The translations under genes and the position numbers were made by a program. A stretch of DNA of 42,156 nt from Treponema sp. (GTDB lineage Bacteria > Spirochaetota > Spirochaetia > Treponematales > Treponemataceae). The notes beneath the pieces are model-generated. The model ran no database searches and was not told the DNA's origin. It worked only from the letters and a program-made list of their open reading frames with translations. The stretch is taken from assembly GCA_017525605.1 (NCBI GenBank), contig JAFXSM010000025.1:1-42156 (forward strand), given 5' to 3'. Of the stretch, positions 24,988 through 33,400 are shown one piece after another; position 1 is the stretch's first letter; each line of letters starts with the position of its first letter.

Positions 24988-25499
24988 ATTTTGTCTCCGG
25001 CAATCGACACGATTTTTGAGATTACAGGCACTTTTCCGATTACCTTGATGATTTTCGAATTTCTTAGAATCATCACGGCGTGCTTTCTCCAAAGGCTGAT
25101 GAACAGTCTTGCGAGAAAATACACCGGCGCGTATAGAATCAGCCCCGAGATTAGAGAGCCCATGACGACCGTGTTGTTGAATTTCGTGAACGCTACGAAC
25201 GGGATTTCCTCAAGGAAGCCGTAGAAAGCGTAAAGGCTTTCCTTTGTAAGCACCGCATTTCCGATTTGGTCGAACAAATTGTCGAACGCAGGCGCAATCA
25301 GCGTTCCGAGCGCGAGTACGATGAAATATGCGGGCTTGTTTATCCTGACGAAAAATACAAATATGAACACAACCCACCAGAGCAGGTTGTCCTTCGGCAT
25401 TAATCCGAGAAGAAAACCGCAGGCGGCTCCGTGCGCGATTTCTCCCGGATTGGTGTTCGCGTTTAACGCTTTCAAAAATTTTGCAATGTAGGCAATCAT
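24984..25499 (-). CDS. TIGR03546-type small membrane protein
   Basis: This 171-residue membrane protein has several hydrophobic helices: GAACGFLLGLMP, LLWWVVFIFVFFV, AYFIVLALGTLIAPAFD and SLISGLILYAPVYFLARLFI. Sequence and partner match the TIGR03546 family, described as occurring only in tandem with TIGR03545 in outer-membrane bacteria. The segment PGEIAHGAACGFLLGLMPKDNLLW is like DUF2062 proteins. It overlaps the TIGR03545-type gene by ATGA, so the pair is translationally coupled. The ATG at 25499 lies 6 nt after an extended -10 box, with no clear Shine-Dalgarno. The function is not known. Confidence 0.82.
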   Translation of the reverse strand: MIAYIAKFLKALNANTNPGEIAHGAACGFLLGLMPKDNLLWWVVFIFVFFVRINKPAYFIVLALGTLIAPAFDNLFDQIGNAVLTKESLYAFYGFLEEIPFVAFTKFNNTVVMGSLISGLILYAPVYFLARLFISLWRKHAVMILRNSKIIKVIGKVPVISKIVSIAGDKI

Positions 25500-25505
25500 T
25501 CTTTC

Positions 25506-25514
25506 ATTCTAGCA
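25506..25514 (-). promoter_or_regulatory. Extended -10 promoter 6 nt before the TIGR03546-type ATG
   Basis: On the minus strand the sequence reads TGCTAGAAT then six bases then ATG. TGC before TAGAAT is a full extended -10 element. A possible TTGTAA lies 19 bp upstream. The start point should coincide with the ATG. Confidence 0.5.
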
Positions 25515-25573
25515 TATTTATCACAAATTTTTACAACCAGCATTGAATGGCTTTTGTTCTATAGATTGACAGA

Positions 25574-25603
25574 TTGACCTCAACGGGCTTTTACAGATAA
25601 ATT
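25574..25603 (+). promoter_or_regulatory. Promoter directly before the bactofilin ATG
   Basis: TTGACC (25574-25579), 18 bp, TAAATT (25598-25603), then 7 nt to the ATG at 25611. No ribosome site is present, so this predicts a leaderless transcript. A second TTGACA lies at 25566-25571 but is 26 bp from this -10 box. Confidence 0.6.
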
Positions 25604-25610
25604 ATTTTCT

Positions 25611-25982
25611 ATGTTTGAAACAAAAGATACAGATATCGTAGACCTTGAAGATGATGATTTTGATACAATCCTTGCTGACGACATCAAGTTCAAGGGCAAT
25701 ATAAAATTCACAAAGCCATTCATGATTCGCGGAACTGTGACCGGAAAGATTTCTGCGACGAACGACCTTGTAGTTGATTCCGGTGCAGTTGTCACGGCGG
25801 ATATTTCCGCAAGCCGCGTCCTTGTGAAGGGCAGGGTCGAGGGAAACATCGTCGCGGAAAGAATCGTCCGGGTCTCTTCTTCCGGCTGCGTTGTCGGTGA
25901 CGTTACTTCCGAGCAGGTCGTGCTTGAGCCAGGCTCAAAATTCTCCGGCCGCTGCACGATGACCATTCCTCAGTCGAATTAA
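25611..25982 (+). CDS. Bactofilin (polymer-forming cytoskeletal protein)
   Basis: Bactofilins polymerise without nucleotides into filaments that organise cell-wall enzymes and cell shape. The 123-residue product has a short acidic N-terminal tail (about 1-22). The right-handed beta-helix core (about 25-118) has repeating hydrophobic steps such as IKFKGNIKFTKPFMIRGTV, KISATNDLVVDSGAVV, RVLVKGRVEGNIVA and GDVTSEQVVLEPGSKF. The short Pro-containing C-terminus (TIPQSN) fits the family. It is divergent from the TIGR03546/TIGR03545 pair across 111 bp, and both sides have promoters abutting their ATG. Confidence 0.92.
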   Translation: MFETKDTDIVDLEDDDFDTILADDIKFKGNIKFTKPFMIRGTVTGKISATNDLVVDSGAVVTADISASRVLVKGRVEGNIVAERIVRVSSSGCVVGDVTSEQVVLEPGSKFSGRCTMTIPQSN

Positions 25983-26039
25983 ATTCAGATTTTGTGCTTT
26001 TTTATTTGCATCGTTTTATTTTATTTTTGGGATTAGAAA

Positions 26040-26678
26040 ATGAAAATTGAATTCAAAAAGATAATTTTGTCATTGGTTCTCTCTTCTTCTGTTGCGGCTT
26101 CCGCAGTTTTTGCTCAGAAGCCTGACGCTCTTGCTCTTTACCGTGCCGGAAAATATGCGGAGTCGGTTGAGATTTGCGAGCAGGAGCTTCTTGCCAACCC
26201 GAAGAACATCAACTCTTATGTGGTTCTCTGCTGGAGCCTTGTCGGAAAAAAGGAATACGCGAAGGCTGAGGCAAAGGCAATCGAGGGAAGAAACCTCAAC
26301 TCCACTGACACACGCCTTATCGAAATCCTTGCCGAGGCGAAATACTATCAGGGAAAGAACAACGGTGCGCTTGAATATTTCCAGCTGTACCTTGCGAATG
26401 CGCCTCAGAGCTCGCGCGACATCGGTTTTGCGTATTTCTACATCGGAGAAATTTACATCAGGCAGGCAAAATATCAGCATGCCGACATTGCTTTCTCGAT
26501 GGCAGTTCATGTTGAGCCGACGAAATACGCTTCATGGTGGTCGCGCTGCGGCTATGCCCGCGAAATGGCCGGCGCGTATGAGTCCGCGCTCGTCGCTTAC
26601 AACAAGTCGCTTGAGCTTGACCACACGTTCGTAGAATCTTTGCGCGGAAAAGAGCGCGTCACTGCAAAACTGAACTAG
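26040..26678 (+). CDS. Exported TPR-repeat protein
   Basis: The 212-residue protein has a signal peptide (MKIEFKKIILSLVLSSSVAASAVFA, cleavage about residue 25), then tetratricopeptide repeats: ALALYRAGKYAESVEICEQELLANP, VGKKEYAKAEAKAIEGRNLN, YYQGKNNGALEYFQLYLANAP, IRQAKYQHADIAFSMAVHVEP and MAGAYESALVAYNKSLELD. TPRs are protein-binding scaffolds; the export signal places it in the periplasm. GGGA lies 8 nt or so before the ATG. It sits between the bactofilin and mtaB genes on the same strand; its partner is unknown. Confidence 0.88.
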   Translation: MKIEFKKIILSLVLSSSVAASAVFAQKPDALALYRAGKYAESVEICEQELLANPKNINSYVVLCWSLVGKKEYAKAEAKAIEGRNLNSTDTRLIEILAEAKYYQGKNNGALEYFQLYLANAPQSSRDIGFAYFYIGEIYIRQAKYQHADIAFSMAVHVEPTKYASWWSRCGYAREMAGAYESALVAYNKSLELDHTFVESLRGKERVTAKLN

Positions 26679-26724
26679 TGCTTTTTTGCAACGCTTTTTC
26701 AAAAAACAGAAACATAAATAAGAA

Positions 26725-28191
26725 ATGCTGAAAGATAAAATCCATTTTGAGACTCTCGGCTGCAAGCTCAACCAGGTCGAAAGCGAAGGTGCGGCGCGTG
26801 CTTTCGTTGACGCTGGTTTTTCCGTCACTATGGAGCCGATGACAGCCGCCGATGCTTCCGACGATTCCGTTATCGCGTGCGTCGTGAACACTTGCACAGT
26901 GACGGCAAAGGCCGAGCAGAAAGCAAGGCGCATAATCCGCCTTCTCCTTTCGAAATTCCCTTCGTCGGTCGTAATCGTCACCGGCTGCTACGCGCAGCTG
27001 AATCAGGACGATTTGCTTGCGATGGACGGGCGGATTGCCGTTCTTGGCGGTCAGAACAAAGGCGCGCTTGCCGATGTTCCTTCGTTCATCAAGAATTCGT
27101 CGGGAATCGATGGCGTTGGGCTTAAGAATGCATTGCAGTCGTTCTTCGACGAAAAAAGGTCTTCCTCGAAGTTCAACGAGATAACCGAACCGTTCAGGCT
27201 CTCGACCGACACTTTCCTGAATCACTCGCGCTCTTCTCTGAAAATACAGGACGGCTGCAACTGTGTCTGCACATATTGCAGGATCCGTCTTGCCCGCGGA
27301 AAATCCGTGTCCCTCGACGCGAATTCGGTTCTCGACAGAATCATCTCGCTTGAAGCTTCCGGTCAGCGCGAGGTTGTCATAACGACCGTGAACATCGCTC
27401 AGTACCGCGGAAAATGGACTGACGAAAACGGAAACGAATCGTTCGTCAATTTTGCGGGGCTTCTTGAAATCATCCTTGCAAGAACGAATTCAATCGGAAT
27501 AAGAATATCGAGCCTTTATCCAGAAATCGTCGATGAGAAACTTGCGTCTCTCGTTGCTAATCCGCGCGTGCGCCCGCATTTCCATATTTCCGTGCAGTCG
27601 GGAAGCGATGCCGTCCTTTCAAGGATGAAGCGTCCGTACAAGATTGAGACTGTCTACAATGCGTGCTCTCTTCTGAAAAAAGCAAAGTCGAACCCGTTTC
27701 TCGCCTGCGACATAATCGCCGGATTCCCTGGCGAAAGCGACGAGGATTTTTCACTTACTATGAAAATGCTCGCTGAATGCGGCTTCACGTTTGTCCATGC
27801 GTTTCCGTTCAGCGCGCGTCCGGGAACTGAGGCGTACTCAATGCGGCCGATGATTCCGAACAATATTACCGATACTAGAATAAAGCAGCTTGAGGAATTC
27901 AACAGAAAATCCAAGACGGCATATATCGAGTCGTTCGTCGGAAAAAGCGTGCGTGCAGTTTGCGAGACTATTCACAGGGCGAACATTGCCCGCGGAATCA
28001 TGCTTTCCGGGAATGTCGTCGTCCACGCCGTGACAGAGAACTTTCTGCATTGCCAACTGGTTTTCCCTGCTGGTTCTACGGACATTCCGAAAGCCGGAAG
28101 CGAAATTTCCGTCAGGATTGTCCGTCCGCTTACTGCAGAAGAGAGAACTGGCGAAAGCGATACTCTAGCTGTTCTTGAAACCGCAGTTTGA
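26725..28191 (+). CDS. mtaB: tRNA methylthiotransferase, MtaB type
   Basis: MtaB adds a methylthio group to t6A37 of tRNAs (ms2t6A), using radical SAM chemistry and two 4Fe-4S clusters. The 488-residue protein begins HFETLGCKLNQVES, typical of MtaB rather than MiaB or RimO. Cluster cysteines of the N-terminal domain are at 13, 57 (NTCTVT) and 88 (TGCYAQ). The radical SAM CxxxCxxC is at 178, 182 and 185 in DGCNCVCTYCRI. A TRAM-like C-terminal segment is short. No Shine-Dalgarno is seen; CATAAA lies 6 nt before the ATG. The Mla-like operon follows after 28 bp. Confidence 0.92.
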   Translation: MLKDKIHFETLGCKLNQVESEGAARAFVDAGFSVTMEPMTAADASDDSVIACVVNTCTVTAKAEQKARRIIRLLLSKFPSSVVIVTGCYAQLNQDDLLAMDGRIAVLGGQNKGALADVPSFIKNSSGIDGVGLKNALQSFFDEKRSSSKFNEITEPFRLSTDTFLNHSRSSLKIQDGCNCVCTYCRIRLARGKSVSLDANSVLDRIISLEASGQREVVITTVNIAQYRGKWTDENGNESFVNFAGLLEIILARTNSIGIRISSLYPEIVDEKLASLVANPRVRPHFHISVQSGSDAVLSRMKRPYKIETVYNACSLLKKAKSNPFLACDIIAGFPGESDEDFSLTMKMLAECGFTFVHAFPFSARPGTEAYSMRPMIPNNITDTRIKQLEEFNRKSKTAYIESFVGKSVRAVCETIHRANIARGIMLSGNVVVHAVTENFLHCQLVFPAGSTDIPKAGSEISVRIVRPLTAEERTGESDTLAVLETAV

Positions 28192-28219
28192 ATCTGTAGT
28201 TTGAGTCGGGGTTTTTAGG

Positions 28220-29059
28220 ATGATTGGTTTCTGGGAGAATCTGTTCGAGAGACTTTCAAAAAATACTTTGCCTGGAAAATTTGTCACGAGTATCGGTGCG
28301 TTCGTCAGGAGCTATTTTTCTTCAGTTCCTTACGTTCTCGGCTACATCGGGCGGATTTTTCAGTCCACGTTCGCTTTCATAAACACGGAGAAGGCCGCAA
28401 GGAAAATCCTCATAATGCAGCTTCTCTTCACGTTCATCGAAGCTCTTCCAATCGTCGTGTTTCTTTCTGTCGCGCTCGGCTCAGCGATTTTTCTTGTCGG
28501 CTACGACCTGCTTCTCTCGCTTGGGCAAGCCTCAATGATTTATCAGATTCTGATTGTCGTCGTCGTGCGTGAGCTTGGGCCCGTGCTCGTTGCGTTCGTC
28601 GTCACGGCCCGCTCTTCGACTGCGATTGCGACCGAGCTTGGCGGAATGGTGACTTCGCATCAGGTTGAGAGCTACATTTCCGTCGGCGTTGACCCTGTCG
28701 ATTATCTTGTCGCGCCGCGTTTTCTTGGCGTTACGCTTTCAGTTTTCTTTCTTTGCCTTTATTTTTCGCTTTGCGGAATTCTGGGACCTTATATTGCCGC
28801 CATGTTCGTGAATCCGACCATTGCTGCAGGATATTTCTCGGAATTGCTGAAAAACTGTTCTGTCCTGATGATTCTGACATCGATTCTGAAAAGCATCGTC
28901 TTTGGTATGATTATTTCAATAACTGCGACGTATTATGGATTCAACGTCGAGCGTTCCTCAACCGAGATCCCGGTCGCCGGCATTCAGGCTGTCAGCAAGT
29001 CGTTCGTCGGAATAATCATTGCGGATGTAATCATAATTCTGATTCCTATGCTTATGTGA
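28220..29059 (+). CDS. mlaE: MlaE-like ABC transporter permease
   Basis: MlaE is the membrane subunit of the MlaFEDB phospholipid transporter that moves lipids between inner and outer membranes. The 279-residue protein has an N-terminal amphipathic region and about five to six TM helices. The family signature is VVVVRELGPVLVAFVVTARSSTAIATELGGM, and KSIVFGMIISITATYYGFNVE lies near the end. A G-rich stretch (28207-28211) lies before the ATG. It is followed by MlaF-like (24 bp) and MlaD-like genes, a complete permease-ATPase-MCE core. No mlaC or mlaB gene is nearby. Confidence 0.93.
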   Translation: MIGFWENLFERLSKNTLPGKFVTSIGAFVRSYFSSVPYVLGYIGRIFQSTFAFINTEKAARKILIMQLLFTFIEALPIVVFLSVALGSAIFLVGYDLLLSLGQASMIYQILIVVVVRELGPVLVAFVVTARSSTAIATELGGMVTSHQVESYISVGVDPVDYLVAPRFLGVTLSVFFLCLYFSLCGILGPYIAAMFVNPTIAAGYFSELLKNCSVLMILTSILKSIVFGMIISITATYYGFNVERSSTEIPVAGIQAVSKSFVGIIIADVIIILIPMLM

Positions 29060-29083
29060 ACTTTCTGGAGGCGGTTGCAATAG

Positions 29084-29785
29084 ATGAGTCTTTTTCTGCT
29101 TGATAACGTGGAATTTTCTTCGAGGACGCAAAAAATCATAAAAGGTGTCAGCATGGAGATTGAGCAAGGGCAGGTCGTCGGCCTGCTTGGAAAATCCGGC
29201 AGCGGAAAATCCACTCTGCTGAAAATCATCTCCGGAATACTTGTCCCGACCGCCGGCAAAGTCCTTTTCGACGGAAGGAATATCCGCCTGATGTCGAGGG
29301 GCGAGAACAAAAAGTTTCGGAAACGCTGCTCGTTCGTATTTCAGGATTCAGCTCTTTGGGAGAATCAGACTATCGCCCAGAATCTGAATCTGCCGCTCCA
29401 GACCCACAACCAGTCGATGTCGGAGGAGGAGCGCATGGAAATCATAAACAATGTCTGCGCCCTCGTCGGCTACACCCGAAGTTTGTCGCTTCGTCCTGTT
29501 GACCTTTCGATGGGCGAGAAAAAGCTTGTTGCATTTGCGAGGGCTTTCATCAATAATCCTGATGTGCTTTTCCTTGACGAATGCACGGAGTCGCTGGACA
29601 TTCAGAATTCCGACAGGATTGTGTCGCTGATTGCGGATTTCATCCGCAAGGGAAACACTGTCGCGTACGTCAGCCACAAGCAGAATTTCGTCGATACGAT
29701 GATTTCTCTCGGCGGAAGCGGGCGCAGCGTGATTTACGATGTCGATAATGGATTTTTGAAAGGATTTGATAATTATGAAATTTAA
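29084..29785 (+). CDS. mlaF: MlaF-like ABC transporter ATP-binding protein
   Basis: This is the ATPase of the Mla-like lipid transporter. The 233-residue protein has Walker A GLLGKSGSGKST (about residues 34-44), a signature region DLSMGEKKLVAFARAF that replaces the classical LSGGQ with LSMGE, and Walker B DVLFLDECTESLD with the catalytic Glu. VAYVSHKQ supplies the H-loop. The D-loop reads ESLD, with the preceding residue a Thr rather than Pro. It overlaps the start of the next gene by 11 bp, supporting translation as one operon. Confidence 0.92.
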   Translation: MSLFLLDNVEFSSRTQKIIKGVSMEIEQGQVVGLLGKSGSGKSTLLKIISGILVPTAGKVLFDGRNIRLMSRGENKKFRKRCSFVFQDSALWENQTIAQNLNLPLQTHNQSMSEEERMEIINNVCALVGYTRSLSLRPVDLSMGEKKLVAFARAFINNPDVLFLDECTESLDIQNSDRIVSLIADFIRKGNTVAYVSHKQNFVDTMISLGGSGRSVIYDVDNGFLKGFDNYEI

Positions 29786-30755
29786 AATAAAGTACGCTGA
29801 CCAAATTGTTGGTTTCTTTTCGCTTCTTGCACTTGCTGCCCTCATGGTTTTGATTTTTGCAATCGGCGTGAACAAGAATTGGTTCGCGAAGAAGAATTAT
29901 TATTTCACGGTTTTCGATTCAGGCTCCGGGATTGCGGCCGGCATGGATTTGACGTACAAGGGATTCTCAATCGGAAAAGTCGAGTCGGTGAACCTCGTTG
30001 GCGAATTCGTGAAAGTCGATTATTACGTCCTGGAAGAATATTTCGAATACGTCAAGGAATTTTCTGTCGTGGAGCTTAGCGTTTCTCCGATTGGGCTTGG
30101 CTCTTCGTTCACCCTTTACTCCGGCACGGGAGACGAGACGATTCCGTCAGGCAGGGAAATCTTCCGCACCGACAGCATTCCCGGGAAAAAATTCATTGCC
30201 GACGGTCTCGTGAAGATGCGCGACTCGTCCGATTCGATTTCGGTTCTCCTCGGGAAAGTTTCGAACATACTCGACGACGTTCACGAGCTTCTCACCAACC
30301 TCAACAATGCGCTTGAAGGCAGCGGCGAGTCTCCGTTCACGGAAATCATCGCGAATCTCAACGAACTTACTTCGATTTTGTCCGACACGGAGAACGGCGC
30401 AGTTCCGAACCTTCTCGGCAAGGACATCACGAAGAACCTCACGGAAACGCTCGCTTCTCTCAACAACATGGTGAACAGCCCTGAAGGTGCAGTCCCGAAG
30501 CTTCTCGGAAAAGAAATCTCCGGTCAGATAAACGAAATCCTCGGAAGCATTTCTCCGATTCTGAGCGACGTGAACGACATCACGGGCAAGGCTTCGCCGG
30601 AGGTCGGCGAGATGCTCGTTCAGGTCAACACGCTTCTTCTTCAGCTTGAGGATTTGATGACAGGCCTTAACAACAATCCTCTTATCAGGGGCGGCATTCC
30701 TGACAGGTCGAACGAGAATTCTGCCACAGTGAATATAAGAAGCTCTGATTTTTAA
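29775..30755 (+). CDS. mlaD: MlaD-like MCE-domain substrate-binding protein
   Basis: MCE proteins form hexameric rings that carry phospholipids through the periplasm. The 326-residue protein has one N-terminal TM helix (about 14-34). An MCE domain follows (about 40-115), with YYFTVFDSGSGIAAGMDLTYKGFSIGKVESV and SVVELSVSPIGLGSSF. A long helical C-terminal region (about 140-290) contains two related segments, ENGAVPNLLGKDI and PEGAVPKLLGKEI, about 37 residues apart. I use the ATG at 29775, with AGGA upstream, rather than a TTG nine bases earlier. The helical region may extend the ring into a tube, as in other long MCE proteins. Confidence 0.9.
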   Translation: MKFKIKYADQIVGFFSLLALAALMVLIFAIGVNKNWFAKKNYYFTVFDSGSGIAAGMDLTYKGFSIGKVESVNLVGEFVKVDYYVLEEYFEYVKEFSVVELSVSPIGLGSSFTLYSGTGDETIPSGREIFRTDSIPGKKFIADGLVKMRDSSDSISVLLGKVSNILDDVHELLTNLNNALEGSGESPFTEIIANLNELTSILSDTENGAVPNLLGKDITKNLTETLASLNNMVNSPEGAVPKLLGKEISGQINEILGSISPILSDVNDITGKASPEVGEMLVQVNTLLLQLEDLMTGLNNNPLIRGGIPDRSNENSATVNIRSSDF

Positions 30756-30803
30756 AATCGGGATTCTGAAAAATCGGATTTCTAAAATCGAATGGAGTAA
30801 AAA

Positions 30804-31754
30804 ATGAAAATTCAGCTTGATTGCCATGTTTTGAAAAATAGATTCCGCCTTTTTGAATGCATGTTACTTTTTGCGTCATCAGTTGCTTTCTTTTCATGTT
30901 CTTCGACCCCTGAACGTGCCATGAAAGTCACAACCACGGCAAATTCAGCTGATGTCAGATACGAAAACGCGAACAACGAATTTGCATCCGGGAATTATGA
31001 GCTTGCAAAACTTCATTTTTCACAGGCATACAATATTGCTTTTTCAGTTGACGACCCTGATTTGCTTTGCAGGATTGCGCTTTCTGGAATCTCCTACAAA
31101 ATCGTGACGGGAACGATGGACGCTGCTGACAGTTCGGCCGCTTCTTTCATCGATTCGCTTTCCGCGGAAGAAATCCTCACCGAGGCAAAGTATTTTGCGG
31201 AGCGTTCGTCAAGGAATCCTGTGCTTTCTGCAGTCTGCTCCATCTGCGAGGTGAACATAGAACTTGCACGCGGAAAGACGAATTTTATGATTTACGAAAA
31301 CTATCTGAAAAATGCGGAAAAGGCTCTGCAAAAAGAACCGTATTACCTTGCGCACTCGTACAGGGCGTTCGGCGATGTTTGTATCCGCTCACAAAAGTAC
31401 GATTTGGCTGCCGAATATTACACGAAGGCCGCAACTCTTCACACGAAAAACCGATATCTTTTTGAAATCGGCACTGACTGGTACGGAGTTGCTCGCGCCC
31501 ATTCACTTGGCGGAAAAAAATCCGAGGCGATTTCTGCAATGGAAAACGCCCTCAAATTCGACAGGGACTCCGAGAATTCTTCGGCGATTGCATCCGATTA
31601 TTTTGCCGTCGCGAAAATCCTCATGAAAGGGAACGTCACCAACGAGGACAAGAAAAACGCGAGAAAAAATGCGCGTTGGGCCGCATCGATTTTCCGCTCT
31701 GTCGGGCTTGAAGCGAATGCCGCCGAATGTGAGAAATTCGCGCTCGGAATCTGA
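30804..31754 (+). CDS. TPR-like lipoprotein in the Mla-type operon
   Basis: The 316-residue protein has a signal segment (CMLLFASSVAFFSC) with a lipobox ending F-F-S-C at about residue 32. The N-terminal pre-region is rather long, about 18 residues before the hydrophobic core. The mature part has TPR-like helical hairpins: NNEFASGNYELAKLHFSQAYNIA, AHSYRAFGDVCIRSQKYDLAAEYYTKAATLH and ARAHSLGGKKSEAISAMENALKFD. GGAG lies 6 nt before the ATG. It follows mlaD by 48 bp; the position suggests a lipoprotein partner of the lipid transporter, but this is an inference from context only. Confidence 0.8.
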   Translation: MKIQLDCHVLKNRFRLFECMLLFASSVAFFSCSSTPERAMKVTTTANSADVRYENANNEFASGNYELAKLHFSQAYNIAFSVDDPDLLCRIALSGISYKIVTGTMDAADSSAASFIDSLSAEEILTEAKYFAERSSRNPVLSAVCSICEVNIELARGKTNFMIYENYLKNAEKALQKEPYYLAHSYRAFGDVCIRSQKYDLAAEYYTKAATLHTKNRYLFEIGTDWYGVARAHSLGGKKSEAISAMENALKFDRDSENSSAIASDYFAVAKILMKGNVTNEDKKNARKNARWAASIFRSVGLEANAAECEKFALGI

Positions 31755-31807
31755 CAATTAAAAATTCAATTTCTATCTATACAAAATAAAAAAGGATATC
31801 TAAAAAA

Positions 31808-32548
31808 ATGAAAAGAATATTTTCCAGTTTTTTTTTCGGGAGCATGTTGTCTGTCGCTCTCTCTTCTTTGCTTTTTTCATGCGCATCGACTTTTTCAATA
31901 TCTGATTGCGGTCCTGTCGCCGTGATTTCCGTAATCGGAAACAAATCTGTCCCGTGGTACGACTCCAGCGACGAGGACACTGACGACGCGAACAGCGTTC
32001 TCTCGACTTCGGTGAACAGGCTTGTCGGGCGCGGAAACATTGAATTTTCTTCATGCGAGAACAGAATCGATTATGCCGACGATGCAATCAGATTCGGTCT
32101 TCAGGATATTGCAGGTGTTGAGGTCATCGACAAGGAAAAGGTCGTGAATTCACAGCAGTACGAGGATATGCACGCCAGTTTCTACAATCTTCTTGTTTCG
32201 ACTGTCTCTGCTGACGGATACAAGGATTTGACGACTATCGGCTCGAAAAATTCAAGGCTTCTGATGCGTGAAATCGGCGCGAAGAGCCTGATGCTTTTCG
32301 AATTCGATTTTAGGAAGGAGCTTGTGAAGGGCACGAAATGGAACGGCGAGGTCGGCGGATATATCATGATGAAAGTCGAGGTGAAGGACGAGCGAGGAAA
32401 TGCAGTTGTCGAGAAGAATTACGAAATCCGCTCTTCGTCTACGATTCCGATAAAGAACCTGCGCTACGACAAAGATGAACTTGTCAATCTTCTTGAGCCG
32501 ACAATCGATGCTGCCGTAGCGAGGTTCATTGTTGATTATATGAATTGA
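31808..32548 (+). CDS. Lipoprotein of unknown function
   Basis: The 246-residue lipoprotein has a signal peptide MKRIFSSFFFGSMLSVALSS and a lipobox LFSC at residue 25. The mature protein begins with a Ser/Thr-rich stretch and GPVAVISVIGN, the type of first strand seen in periplasmic alpha/beta lipoproteins. A beta-rich end (GYIMMKVEVKDERGNAVVEKNYEIRSSS) and a final helix follow. AAAGGA precedes the ATG. It is the last gene of the mlaE-mlaF-mlaD-TPR lipoprotein run and ends 3 bp from the convergent SDR gene, with no terminator between. I do not recognise a characterised family. Confidence 0.75.
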   Translation: MKRIFSSFFFGSMLSVALSSLLFSCASTFSISDCGPVAVISVIGNKSVPWYDSSDEDTDDANSVLSTSVNRLVGRGNIEFSSCENRIDYADDAIRFGLQDIAGVEVIDKEKVVNSQQYEDMHASFYNLLVSTVSADGYKDLTTIGSKNSRLLMREIGAKSLMLFEFDFRKELVKGTKWNGEVGGYIMMKVEVKDERGNAVVEKNYEIRSSSTIPIKNLRYDKDELVNLLEPTIDAAVARFIVDYMN

Positions 32549-32551
32549 AGA

Positions 32552-33385
32552 TTATGATTCGTGCCGGTAAGGTCGTTTTTGGTGCAGGAACGTGTATCTT
32601 GCGCCCATGTACCTTCCGACGAAGCGGCTCATGAACGCAGTGATTTTCCACTTGAATGCCCAGAGGACGATTTTGTCGCCTTTCCGGGCTTTTTTTATGC
32701 AGTGCGCCACGACTTTCACCGGGCTTCGTCCGTGCAGGACTTCCTTGCGTTCCCCGTTCGATGCCACGTTCGCGAAATTCGTGCTGACCGAGCCAGGGCA
32801 GAGCGCGGTGACAGTTATTCCCTTGTCTTTCAGCTCGGCTGCGAGCGCGACTGAGAAACTAAGAACGTAGGATTTTGTTGCCGCATAAACGGCGAAATTC
32901 CCGAGCGGAAGGAATGCTGCTAGAGAGGCAACATTGATGATTGTTGAGCCTTTCTTTAAAAAACGCAATGCAAGTCCGCAAATCCCGGTTAGGGCAGTGC
33001 AGTTCAGCTCAATCATGTCGATTTCTTTTTCGAGAGGCGTGTCGCTGAATTCACCGTAAGTTCCGAATCCCGCGTTGTTTATGAGCATTTCGATTGTGAA
33101 TTCTCCGTTCGATTCTTCAGTTTTTAGAAGATTCCTGAATCTTTCGATTCCTTCTTTTCCTGAAATGTCGAGCGGAAAAAGTTTTATCGGGCATTTTTCG
33201 TTTTCGCCGTTTTCTCCGGTTATCTTCTTCTTCGATTCTTCGAGTTTTTCCCCATTCCGCGCAATGAGCCAGAATTCCGCGTTATTTTCGCTTTCCGCGA
33301 TGTTTTTTTGAAGTTTGTGCAGCTGTCGCGCAAATTCGAATCCGAGACCTGAATTTGCGCCTGTTATGATTGTGATTTTTCTCAT
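32552..33385 (-). CDS. Short-chain dehydrogenase/reductase
   Basis: This 277-residue NAD(P)H-dependent oxidoreductase has a classical SDR fold. It has the nucleotide-binding TGANSGLGFEFA (TGxxxGxG), LINNAGFGTYG (NNAG), the catalytic Ser in INVASLAAFLP and YAATKSYVL (YxxxK). LCPGSVSTNF follows the active site. The C-terminus has a hydrophobic helix with basic flanks (KWKITAFMSRFVGRYMGARY) that may sit on the membrane. There is no Shine-Dalgarno; TATACT lies 7 nt before the ATG and shares its bases with the promoter of the divergent GH3 gene. The substrate is unknown. Confidence 0.9.
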   Translation of the reverse strand: MRKITIITGANSGLGFEFARQLHKLQKNIAESENNAEFWLIARNGEKLEESKKKITGENGENEKCPIKLFPLDISGKEGIERFRNLLKTEESNGEFTIEMLINNAGFGTYGEFSDTPLEKEIDMIELNCTALTGICGLALRFLKKGSTIINVASLAAFLPLGNFAVYAATKSYVLSFSVALAAELKDKGITVTALCPGSVSTNFANVASNGERKEVLHGRSPVKVVAHCIKKARKGDKIVLWAFKWKITAFMSRFVGRYMGARYTFLHQKRPYRHES

Positions 33386-33392
33386 GTAAGTG

Positions 33393-33400
33393 AGTATACT
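33393..33400. promoter_or_regulatory. Shared self-complementary -10 element of two divergent leaderless genes
   Basis: AGTATACT is its own reverse complement, so TATACT reads as a -10 box on both strands (33395-33400 plus, 33393-33398 minus). On the minus strand it is 7 nt from the SDR ATG (33385); on the plus strand it is 9 nt from the GH3 lipoprotein ATG (33410). The whole intergenic space is 24 bp. The -35 matches are weak: TTTTGA on the minus strand at 17 bp and TTGTGA (33370-33375) on the plus strand at 19 bp. Confidence 0.6.

Noticed and set aside
29766..29775. TTG at 29766 as the MlaD start
   Set aside because: The ATG at 29775 has better spacing from AGGA and gives a more typical N-terminus.
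30750..30795. Imperfect AAATCGG/AAATCGA direct repeats before the TPR lipoprotein
   Set aside because: Short, AT-rich and imperfect; likely chance or local slippage.
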